From an uncultured Eubacterium sp. (GTDB lineage: Bacteria; Bacillota; Clostridia; Lachnospirales; Lachnospiraceae), in NCBI GenBank assembly GCA_910586225.1, contig CAJUIL010000024.1:1-60631 (forward strand): DNA of 60,631 bases, given 5' to 3'. Of this stretch, positions 25,329 through 32,814 are shown in pieces; position 1 is the first letter of the stretch; each line of letters starts with the position of its first letter. The translations under genes were made by a program, and so were the position numbers. Under the pieces are notes generated by a model. The model was given only the letters and a program-made list of their open reading frames with translations, was not told the DNA's origin and made no database searches.

Positions 25329-25520
25329 GGGAAGCTCTAAGTATTCTGCGGTTAGGTTGTGGTAGCGGACGGTCGCGGCACCTAATTCGCCCTGGCTTGA
25401 CGCCAGAAGCTAAAGGGTGCCGCTTGGCTTGGCCCCTGGTTTTTTAGCAGAATACTAAGAGCTTCTAATATTCTTCTACAGTCACAATGAGACAGGGCCG
25501 CTTCCCTCATCCGTCTGGCC
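25317..25520. repeat. Nested inverted repeats over the gerAC end
   Basis: The inner pair is GAAGCTCTAAGTATTCTGC (25331-25349) with its complement at 25447-25465, 18 of 19 matching. The outer pair is GGATGAGGGAAGC around 25324-25336 with its complement near 25500-25512, so the outer arm includes the gerAC stop codon. A G/C-rich middle (25350-25446) has further pairing (GGCACC/GGTGCC). It may be a complex terminator or a MITE-like insertion. No ORF is supported here. Confidence 0.65.
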
Positions 25521-25560
25521 TTCGTGAACGATAGGTACGTGGCGGTATGGAGGTGATAGC

Positions 25561-26325
25561 TTATTTCATTTCTTTTTTTCCGAAACGTGTTATTGCTACT
25601 GTAAGTACGAATGCAAAAATCAGAATGGCAGATGGTAAAAATGGGAATAGGGTAAATCCATTGCTGTTCCCATTTGCTGTGAAGTCGTGCAGAGAGCAGG
25701 AAACTAAATAGCCACTGTAACAATAAGGGTAAACAACCCAAAATGGGGTATTTGCTGCTAATACGCCGGGGATTACGAGAAATAGATTTAAGCCGACGGA
25801 TAGCAATGGTTTAGCAAATAATATCGTAATTGCCCACATGATCGCTATACTGGGGAGCATAGTAAGAAATAAACCTGCGCACCACTTCAATAGATATAGG
25901 ATCGGTAGTGCTTCGGTAATGCCTGTATTTTTTGCGGCGATCCATCCTGCGATCACAAAGACTACAAGAAAAATAAACATTTCCATAAGCAGATAAAATA
26001 GCAGGATACAGAATTTTGCTGCGGAAAGGGCATAGCGGCTGACAGGCAGGGCTAACATTTTCAAAATTCCGTTGTTTCCTGTTTCTCGTCCTGCGATCAT
26101 TACACAAACGACAATCATGCTGAATGGGAGCAGGTAATAGGCATAAACTAATGCGCTCTGAATGAACATAGCTGCCCATGCGTTTGTGTATTCCGGGGAA
26201 AAATAACTTTGCAGGTTTGCTATGCCGGAAGCTACGACTAGTAGCGGGGCTATGAAGATCAGAGGTATGATCTTACTCCGTTTTCCTTTTATAAATTCGA
26301 TTTTAAGCAGATCGAAAAAGCTCAT
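25561..26325 (-). CDS. Lantibiotic-resistance type ABC permease
   Basis: A 254-residue ABC-2 permease with about six helices, like the second permease of lantibiotic immunity or bacitracin-type exporters (EpiG/MutG or CprC class). AAGGAGGTGC before ATG 26325 sets the start; the frame is open upstream through the other permease end. With the permease at 26339 and the ATPase remnant at 27061 it forms a three-gene transporter whose motor is now broken. Confidence 0.82.
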   Translation of the reverse strand: MSFFDLLKIEFIKGKRSKIIPLIFIAPLLVVASGIANLQSYFSPEYTNAWAAMFIQSALVYAYYLLPFSMIVVCVMIAGRETGNNGILKMLALPVSRYALSAAKFCILLFYLLMEMFIFLVVFVIAGWIAAKNTGITEALPILYLLKWCAGLFLTMLPSIAIMWAITILFAKPLLSVGLNLFLVIPGVLAANTPFWVVYPYCYSGYLVSCSLHDFTANGNSNGFTLFPFLPSAILIFAFVLTVAITRFGKKEMK

Positions 26326-26338
26326 ATTGTGCACCTCC

Positions 26339-27064
26339 TTATTCAAAGCGCAGATTTTTTGCAGTCCATAGTCCGGCAAAAAGGAAGATGGCTGTTTCAG
26401 CGAATGAGAAAATGGCAATAGTCATATTTGGCTGTGCGCTCATTGCTACAGAGGGCTTTAGCATAACCACAAAGGGGTGTACGCAAAGCAAAGTGTGATC
26501 CGACGCAGCCAACGCCATACCGCTTAAAAATCCCGCAACACCGATACCAAGAGGCACCCACATATTTTCAAAGCGGGAGGATACGAAGATCATAAATGAT
26601 AGTACGGGCATTGACGTTATAAATGAATATCCGGCAAAAGATAACAGCGTTCGAAATACAAATGTGCCCTGTGCTAATTCTGTCAGACCAATTTTGGTAA
26701 GTGCCAAATTCTGAAAAACGATTACGACCAAGAGCATGATCGTTAAAATTAAAAATTTGCATAAATACATAACTGGAACGCGCAGAGGGAGCAGATACAT
26801 TTTTTTAACAGCGCTTCCTTGAAATTCCATATGGTAAAGAATACAAGCGGCGACTATGATACCAAACATATTCAGTATCATGATCAGGCCATATAACTGC
26901 GTAAGCAGCACGTCCATAGGAGCTAATGGCAGATTGAGAAGAGTATCTTTTCGCACATGAAAATAGATAAAAGCGTAAGCCGCTCCCAAAATCCCAACGG
27001 CAAGCATTAGCGGAATGACGCCTGTCCGTTTTTCTTTTCTAAGCTCGATTGCAAATGTCCTCAT
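26339..27064 (-). CDS. Lantibiotic-resistance type ABC permease
   Basis: A 241-residue permease with six predicted helices (about 17-35, 50-75, 95-120, 135-160, 168-188, 213-235). It starts inside the stop codon of the ATPase remnant (ATGA overlap at 27061-27064), the usual coupling in these operons. Since the ATPase lacks its 5' part and promoter, expression of this and the next permease is doubtful. Confidence 0.82.
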   Translation of the reverse strand: MRTFAIELRKEKRTGVIPLMLAVGILGAAYAFIYFHVRKDTLLNLPLAPMDVLLTQLYGLIMILNMFGIIVAACILYHMEFQGSAVKKMYLLPLRVPVMYLCKFLILTIMLLVVIVFQNLALTKIGLTELAQGTFVFRTLLSFAGYSFITSMPVLSFMIFVSSRFENMWVPLGIGVAGFLSGMALAASDHTLLCVHPFVVMLKPSVAMSAQPNMTIAIFSFAETAIFLFAGLWTAKNLRFE

Positions 27065-27236
27065 AGTTTTGCCCTCTGCTTTCTGTTTGCATTGTCTTGA
27101 GCGACCATAGACAGGAACATCTCTTCCAAATGATCCGCGGCAAATCCAGACTGTAACGCGTTCTGACGTAATTCGTCCAAGCTGCCCTCAAACAGCAGGC
27201 GGCCATGGTTGAGTATGCCTATGTCGTCTGCGATTA
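27061..27236 (-). pseudogene. ABC ATPase, only the C-terminal 57 codons remain
   Basis: Read on the minus strand the frame gives IADDIGILNHGRLLFEG, DHLEEMFLSMV and a basic end, then TGA. This is the C-terminus of a lantibiotic-type ABC ATPase just after its switch region. Walker A, signature and Walker B are all missing. At about 27236 the homology stops and the plus-strand histidine kinase begins, so a deletion removed the 5' part. Confidence 0.85.
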
Positions 27237-27823
27237 GTTACCTGCCGGAAAATGAACGTAAAAAAGCCGCCGTCATTGTCCGGCAAAGTAATCGAATCAA
27301 AGACTTGATCAACGATCTCAATCTTGCTTCCAAGTTTGAATATGAGATGCAGCCGCTAACAATGAAACAGGAAAACGCAATATCCATAATTCGGCAAGTG
27401 GTTGTAGATTTTATGAACATGGATATCGACGACAGCTTTCCGATCGAATGGAAAACCGCAGACACACTGACCGCCTGCTACATTCATGCTGATCAAGATC
27501 TGCTAAAACGAGCAATAGCAAACCTCATCCAAAACAGCATAAACCACAACGAAAACGGCTGCATGATATATGTGTCCGTTGACAATGATAACAATACTTG
27601 TAAAATATGCATTGAAGATAACGGCATAGGAGCATCCGACGAACAAATCGCCAAACTAAACAATACACCACATTACATGGCCTGTGATACAAACACAACT
27701 AACCAACAACACGGCTTAGGACTGCTTATCGTAAAACAGATCATAAAAGTACATCACGGAAAAACTATCATAGACCACAGCAAATACGGCGGATTTAAAG
27801 TCGTACTTACCATACCCAAATAA
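27237..27823 (+). pseudogene. Sensor histidine kinase, headless remnant
   Basis: The last 195 residues of a CprK/LcrS-like sensor kinase. It begins SYLPENERKKAAVIV, which lies after the phosphoacceptor helix start, and keeps the dimerisation end plus the ATPase (NLIQNSINHNENG, EDNGIG, HGLGLLIVKQIIK). The phosphoacceptor His and membrane sensor are gone. An ATG at 27209 gives an open frame, but its first nine codons are antisense to the ATPase remnant. Such kinases usually control the adjacent bacteriocin-resistance transporter. Confidence 0.82.
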
Positions 27824-27927
27824 ACTTATCCCCACCCTACCTAAAAAAACACATTGATTTACCTCCCAATACATATTAAAATATACTAAACCCTCTATTA
27901 TAAATCCACCCAAAAGGAGCCCAAACA

Positions 27928-28383
27928 ATGACAAAAAACATTTTATTAAAAATCAGCGGTTTACAATTTTCAGCAGACAACAACGATCCCAACGAACCAG
28001 AACCAGTCGAAATCATCGCTCCGGGAGAATATTATTTTAAAAACGGCAAGCATTACATTATGTACGATGAGTTTATGGAAGGCTTTGACAGTGTAACAAA
28101 AAATGTACTAAAGCTCAAAGAGGACTCTCTGGAGATCACAAAGCGCGGCAGCTCCAACGTACATATGGTATTCGAAAAAGATAAAAAAAATATGACCTGT
28201 TATACAACGCCGTTTGGAAGCCTGATGATGGGGATTGATGCGCATAGTATTTCGATACAGGAGACAGAAGGAGAGATCCATGCGGAAATTGAATATGCGC
28301 TGGATGTAAATTATGAGCATTTGGCGGACTGTACGATACAGCTGCACGTCCAGTCCAAAGAACAGGGAGATTTCAGCCTGTAG
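27928..28383 (+). CDS. DUF1934 family protein
   Basis: A 151-residue protein of the DUF1934/YwiB family, an eight-stranded calycin-like barrel of unknown role found in Firmicutes. Typical segments are KISGLQF, TPFGSLMMGIDAHSI and a Gly/Tyr-rich first strand pair. AAAAGGAG precedes the ATG. Its 3' end overlaps by eleven bases the tail of a response regulator remnant on the other strand. Confidence 0.75.
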   Translation: MTKNILLKISGLQFSADNNDPNEPEPVEIIAPGEYYFKNGKHYIMYDEFMEGFDSVTKNVLKLKEDSLEITKRGSSNVHMVFEKDKKNMTCYTTPFGSLMMGIDAHSISIQETEGEIHAEIEYALDVNYEHLADCTIQLHVQSKEQGDFSL

Positions 28384-28453
28384 CACCGTCCTCGACCATG
28401 CGGTAGCCAACACCGATCTCCGTAAAGATGTATTGCGGCTGGCCGGGATTTGT
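28373..28453 (-). pseudogene. Response regulator, C-terminal tail only
   Basis: The minus strand encodes TNPGQPQYIFTEIGVGY followed by RMVEDGATG and TGA. This is the winged-helix end of a VanR/KdpE-type OmpR regulator (recognition wing and last strand). Homology ends near 28453, where the terminator hairpin of the next gene begins. It is a short relic, perhaps of the same two-component system as the kinase remnant, though on the opposite strand. Confidence 0.72.
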
Positions 28454-28460
28454 TTGACAA

Positions 28461-28496
28461 AAAAGAAAAGCAGATAGCAAGCTATCTGCTTTTCTT
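28461..28496 (-). terminator. Terminator of the 28482-28997 gene
   Basis: A perfect 14-bp stem GAAAAGCAGATAGC/GCTATCTGCTTTTC with an AA loop, followed by six T on the minus strand. The stop codon of the minus-strand gene lies within the stem. On the plus strand it is also followed by T5. Confidence 0.88.
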
Positions 28497-28997
28497 TTTG
28501 CTTTTTGCGGAAGCGGCGCTTCCTCCTGCCTGTTGTGCCTGCAGGCTATTTGCTTTTTCCTGAAGCCGTTGGAAGAGCTTCTTTTTCTTTTTAACTTCCG
28601 GCTTTTCTAATGGCTTGCGAAGCCCTTTTACGCCGGTGATGTACAGACCGCTTACAATCACACGGACTTCTTTTTTTAATGGAATTTCGTCAAATACAGC
28701 GGTATCGCACATAAAAGTCTGAATCTTTGGCCCGACCTTAGCTTTGACGATCGGTACTTTTTGACGGCGGAGGAGCTTGGGAGTCTGTTCGTAGACGACA
28801 GCGGGAAGGCCGGCCTCCTTGAGTTTCATTTTTTTCTTGTCGATGATCAGCATAGGGATCGTCTGCGAAGCCGCTTCCAGCTGACGGTCGGATTCGTCTT
28901 TTTTCTTCTGGAGTCGTTTTCCGAGAAAATAAAGCGCAACCATTGCGATCAATAGCAGGATGCTAATGACAAGTAAGACAATCTGCCAGGTTTTCAC
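28482..28997 (-). CDS. Membrane-anchored basic protein, unknown
   Basis: A 171-residue protein. One N-terminal helix (about 5-27) is followed by a charged stretch, a compact beta-rich domain (about 48-125) and a very basic Lys-rich tail. It starts with GTG after GGAGGAGG. The pattern suggests a cytoplasm-facing domain tethered to the membrane. No catalytic motif is seen and no family is recognised with confidence. It is transcribed alone. Confidence 0.7.
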   Translation of the reverse strand: MKTWQIVLLVISILLLIAMVALYFLGKRLQKKKDESDRQLEAASQTIPMLIIDKKKMKLKEAGLPAVVYEQTPKLLRRQKVPIVKAKVGPKIQTFMCDTAVFDEIPLKKEVRVIVSGLYITGVKGLRKPLEKPEVKKKKKLFQRLQEKANSLQAQQAGGSAASAKSKKKSR

Positions 28998-29165
28998 GTT
29001 GTTTTCCTCCTCCGGTTTATTTCTCTTTTTATCATAACTGTTTGAAATTATAGCATTTTTTTAGATATAAAGCAATAAAAACTTTCAATTTTCACAATTC
29101 TGTGTTATGGTAAGAGATATTATAATTTTAACATTATAAATATTATAGGAAGGACAGGGAAAGCA

Positions 29166-30359
29166 ATGAAAAAGAAAATGCTCATGATCTTGCTTGCGGC
29201 TGTTATGACAATGACGGCAGGCGCGTGTGGGAATGGAAAAAACAACGATGGCAATACGGATACACAGACAGAAAACGAAAATAAGGACGAAAAGGGAGAA
29301 AACGGCGATGATGCAGCGAAATCAGAACAGGTTTCCTACAAGATCGAAGAATGTGTCACGCTGGGCGATTACAGCGGATTAAAATTATCGATGCCGAACG
29401 ACTATAAAGTAACGGATGAGCAGGTAGACGATTATGCATATAGCATGGCGAAGTATAATGCACAGCCGGCTTATAAGGATACAAATAAGAAAAAAGTCGA
29501 AGAGGGCGATACCGTCAATATTGATTATGTAGGGAAAAAGGATGGCGTCGCGTTTGATGGAGGAACGGCGCAAGGATATAATCTGACGATCGGATCGAAC
29601 AGCTTTATCGAAGGATTTGAGGAAGGGCTGGTCGGTGCGAAAGTCGGTACGACGGTGGATCTGGATCTGTCGTTTCCGGAAAATTATCCAAGTGAGGATC
29701 TCGCGGGCGCTGCGGTTGTCTTTACCGTAAAGGTGAATAAGATCGTAGTGGAAGACCCGGATAAGGAATTTGAGCTGACGGATGAATATGTCAGCCAGAA
29801 TTATAATGTAGCTACTGTAAAAGAATTTAAGAAAAATGTAAAGGAGTATCTGCTGGAACAGAACAAATCGAGCAAGGAAGCGGATACGAGACAGAGCGTG
29901 ATCAATGAGCTGGAGCAGATCTGTAAAGTTACATTGCCGGATGAGCTTTTGGATACCCGTATTGAAGAATCGATCGAGCAGTTTAAAAATAAAAACCTGA
30001 CCGATGGCACAAGTCTGGCAGATTTTCTGGCGAAAAATCATAATGGGATGACTGAAGAGCAGTTCCGTACGGATATTTCCGAAGAGGTAAAAACGAATCT
30101 GACGACGGAGCTGATCTTGGAGGCAATCGCGAAAAAGGAAGGAATTGAGCTGGAGGAGGAAGCGTTCCAGGATTTTGTACAGCAGCAGATGGACGCTTAT
30201 GCCTATGCGACGGCTGAGGATTTTTATAAGTCAAACGGCGCGGATGCAAAGTCCGGCGAAGCATATCAGCGCAAGGTCTTTGTGTGCAACCGGGCGTTGG
30301 ACTTGGTTGTTGATCAGGCAAAGATCAAATACGGCGTTATTCCGAACGACGCAGATTAA
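29166..30359 (+). CDS. FKBP-type peptidyl-prolyl isomerase lipoprotein (trigger factor-like)
   Basis: A 397-residue exported lipoprotein. The signal peptide ends at TAGAC with lipidated Cys21, then comes an acidic Asn/Glu-rich linker. The FKBP domain (about 105-195) has EEGDTVNIDYVGKKDG and SFIEGFEEGLVGAKVG. The remaining 200 residues resemble the trigger factor C-terminal arms. It lacks the ribosome-binding N-terminus of real trigger factor, so it should fold exported proteins outside the membrane. Confidence 0.88.
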   Translation: MKKKMLMILLAAVMTMTAGACGNGKNNDGNTDTQTENENKDEKGENGDDAAKSEQVSYKIEECVTLGDYSGLKLSMPNDYKVTDEQVDDYAYSMAKYNAQPAYKDTNKKKVEEGDTVNIDYVGKKDGVAFDGGTAQGYNLTIGSNSFIEGFEEGLVGAKVGTTVDLDLSFPENYPSEDLAGAAVVFTVKVNKIVVEDPDKEFELTDEYVSQNYNVATVKEFKKNVKEYLLEQNKSSKEADTRQSVINELEQICKVTLPDELLDTRIEESIEQFKNKNLTDGTSLADFLAKNHNGMTEEQFRTDISEEVKTNLTTELILEAIAKKEGIELEEEAFQDFVQQQMDAYAYATAEDFYKSNGADAKSGEAYQRKVFVCNRALDLVVDQAKIKYGVIPNDAD

Positions 30360-30393
30360 ATAGCAAAGGAACAGACAGAAAGGAATGGGAAAG

Positions 30394-31785
30394 ATGGAGT
30401 TAACAAATATTAGAGAGTTATTTCGCTCACAGCAGCAGTTTGTGGACAAGGAAGTAACGATCGGGGGCTGGGTACGCAGCAACCGGAAGTCAAAGGCGTT
30501 TGGATTTCTTATGATAAATGACGGTACGTTTTTTGAACCAGTGCAGGTCGTTTACGGAGACGGGATCGCAAACTTTGAAGAGATCGGCAAGGTGAACGTA
30601 GGCGCGGCGCTGATCATCACAGGTACGTTTGTCGCGACGCCGGATGCAAAGCAGCCGTTTGAGCTGCAGGCAAAGGAGATCGAAGTGGAGGGCGCTTCTT
30701 CGCCGGACTATCCGCTGCAGAAAAAACGCCATACGTTTGAATATCTGCGTACGATCTCGCATTTACGGCCGCGTACGAATACATTTGAGGCTGTATTCCG
30801 TGTGCGCTCATTGACTGCTTATGCGATACACAAGTTTTTCCAGGAGCGGGACTTTGTATATGTGCATACGCCAATCATCACAGGCAGCGATTGTGAAGGC
30901 GCGGGGGAGATGTTCCAGGTAACATCGATGAGCCTTGCCGAGCTGCCAAAAACAGAGGATGGCGCTATCGACTATACGCAGGATTTTTTTGGAAAACCGA
31001 CGAACCTTACGGTCAGCGGGCAGCTGAACGGGGAAACGTACGCGATGGCGTTTAAAAATATTTATACGTTCGGGCCTACGTTCCGTGCGGAAAACTCAAA
31101 TACGACAAGGCACGCGGCGGAGTTTTGGATGATCGAACCGGAAATTGCGTTTGCGGATCTGGACGATGATATGATGCTGGCGGAGCATATGCTAAAATAT
31201 ATTATCGGCTATGTGCTGGAGAATGCGCCGGAGGAAATGGCGTTTTTCAATCAATTTGTGGACAAAGGGCTGATCGAGCGGCTGGAGCACGTAAAAAATT
31301 CGGATTTCGCAAGGGTGTCTTATACGGAAGCAATTAAGATCCTGGAGAAAAACAACAGTAAATTTGACTATAAAGTATCTTGGGGAGCGGATCTGCAGAC
31401 GGAGCATGAACGCTATCTGACCGAGCAGGTATTTAAGCGTCCAGTGTTTGTCTATGACTATCCGAAGGAGATCAAGGCGTTTTATATGAAGCTGAATGAA
31501 GACGGCAAGACCGTTGCAGCGGTGGACTGCCTTGTGCCGGGCATTGGTGAGATTATTGGCGGAAGCCAGCGTGAGGACGATTATGACAAGCTGCTTGCAA
31601 GGATCCAGGAGTTGGGGCTTGCGGAAGAGGATTATGCATTTTATCTGGACCTGCGTAAATATGGCTCGGCAAGGCACGCGGGCTTCGGACTTGGCTTTGA
31701 GCGCTGCGTTATGTATCTGACGGGGATGGCGAATATCCGTGATGTCGTTCCGTTCCCACGGACGGTAAATAACTGTGAGCTTTAA
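30394..31785 (+). CDS. asnS: Asparaginyl-tRNA synthetase
   Basis: A 463-residue class IIb synthetase that charges tRNA-Asn. An OB-fold anticodon domain (about 14-100) precedes the catalytic core, with motif 2 FRAENSNTTRHAAEFWMIE and motif 3 GLGFERCVMYLTGM. ATG 30385 is also possible, but AAGGAA fits ATG 30394 (MELTNIRELF) better. No T-box leader is present. Its end overlaps the start of the TPR lipoprotein by 11 bases. Confidence 0.95.
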   Translation: MELTNIRELFRSQQQFVDKEVTIGGWVRSNRKSKAFGFLMINDGTFFEPVQVVYGDGIANFEEIGKVNVGAALIITGTFVATPDAKQPFELQAKEIEVEGASSPDYPLQKKRHTFEYLRTISHLRPRTNTFEAVFRVRSLTAYAIHKFFQERDFVYVHTPIITGSDCEGAGEMFQVTSMSLAELPKTEDGAIDYTQDFFGKPTNLTVSGQLNGETYAMAFKNIYTFGPTFRAENSNTTRHAAEFWMIEPEIAFADLDDDMMLAEHMLKYIIGYVLENAPEEMAFFNQFVDKGLIERLEHVKNSDFARVSYTEAIKILEKNNSKFDYKVSWGADLQTEHERYLTEQVFKRPVFVYDYPKEIKAFYMKLNEDGKTVAAVDCLVPGIGEIIGGSQREDDYDKLLARIQELGLAEEDYAFYLDLRKYGSARHAGFGLGFERCVMYLTGMANIRDVVPFPRTVNNCEL

Positions 31786-32737
31786 GCGCAGGCTTGGCGC
31801 AGCGGCAGCGGTAGTGCTGCTGGCTGTGCTCTGCGGCTGCGGGGATGAAAAAAAGGTGGAGAGCGAGCAGGCGCTGCGCAGGACAGGGATCGAACGAATC
31901 GATCAGGGTGATTATGAGGGTGCGGTAGCAGCTTTTGATCAGGCGCTGAATGAACGGGTCGGTATTGTGTCAAAGCTGGAAGTCGATATCAACTTTTATA
32001 AAGCCTATGCGCAGATGGAGGCGGAGAAGCTTTCGGACGCGATCGCTACGTATACAGCCATCATTGACTATGATAAGAAAAACGCGGATGCTTATTATCT
32101 GCGTGGCTGCGCGTATATGAGCGCGGGCCAGCCGCAGAAGGCTGCTGCGGACTTCAAGCGGGCTGCGGAGCATGACAAGGAGAACGGGGCGATGTATGCC
32201 GGGATTTATGAGCAGCTTGTATCAGCTGGACTGCTGGATGATGCGGCAGGCTTTTTAGAACAGGGGCTTAAGATCAAGGGCGACAGTGGATCTGCCTGTC
32301 TTTCGCGCGGCAGGCTGTATTATGTCAGCGGCAATTATGAAAAGGCGGAGTCGGAGCTTAACGCTGCGCTTGATAAAAAAGAAACGATGGCGAACCTGTA
32401 TTTGGGCAGGGCTTTTCAGGCGCAGGGCAGAAATGAGGATGCGCAGTCATATTATGAAGCGTATCTTGACCAGAATCCGAATGATTCGAAGGTACTTTAT
32501 GAGCTGGGGCAGATCTCGTTTGAGGCGGGAGCTTATGAGCAGGCGGTTTCTTGGTTTGAAGAGGGCATGGCGTGTAAAAACGTGATGAATAAGAGAGAGC
32601 TTTGGGCCGGTAAAATTGCGGCGCTTGAATATATGGGAAACTTTGACGCTGCGAAGCAGGAGATGGCGGCCTTTTTGGAAAGCTATCCAAATGACGGCGC
32701 AGCGCAGAGAGAATATGTATTTTTAAATACTCGGTAG
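31775..32737 (+). CDS. TPR-repeat lipoprotein
   Basis: A 320-residue lipoprotein with a lipobox VLCGC (Cys22), followed by about seven tetratricopeptide repeats from residue 35 to the end (for example GDYEGAVAAFDQAL, GNYEKAESELNAAL). TPR arrays bind partner proteins; the partner is unknown. It starts with GTG inside the asnS 3' end, so it relies on asnS transcription. It ends before a strong hairpin at 32763-32798. Confidence 0.85.
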   Translation: MSFKRRLGAAAAVVLLAVLCGCGDEKKVESEQALRRTGIERIDQGDYEGAVAAFDQALNERVGIVSKLEVDINFYKAYAQMEAEKLSDAIATYTAIIDYDKKNADAYYLRGCAYMSAGQPQKAAADFKRAAEHDKENGAMYAGIYEQLVSAGLLDDAAGFLEQGLKIKGDSGSACLSRGRLYYVSGNYEKAESELNAALDKKETMANLYLGRAFQAQGRNEDAQSYYEAYLDQNPNDSKVLYELGQISFEAGAYEQAVSWFEEGMACKNVMNKRELWAGKIAALEYMGNFDAAKQEMAAFLESYPNDGAAQREYVFLNTR

Positions 32738-32762
32738 CAAATAGGAAATGGCGTTTGTAATC

Positions 32763-32798
32763 AATACGCCCGTCTGCGGACTTGCAGACGGGCGTATT
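32763..32798. terminator. Bidirectional terminator between convergent genes
   Basis: A 15-bp perfect stem AATACGCCCGTCTGC/GCAGACGGGCGTATT with a six-base loop, between the TPR lipoprotein and the collagen-like gene. The tails are only moderately T-rich. Confidence 0.75.
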
Positions 32799-32814
32799 GT
32801 GATGTTGTCGGCAG

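Noticed and set aside
25382..25741. 119-residue minus-strand ORF across the gerAC downstream repeat
   Set aside because: It runs through the inverted repeats and out of frame through the permease 3' end, with no start signal.
27209..27236. Start of an intact small kinase at ATG 27209
   Set aside because: The first nine codons are antisense to the ABC ATPase remnant and not kinase sequence; the phosphoacceptor His is missing.
30360..30393. T-box leader for asnS
   Set aside because: Only 34 bases separate asnS from the lipoprotein gene, too short for a T-box or its terminator.
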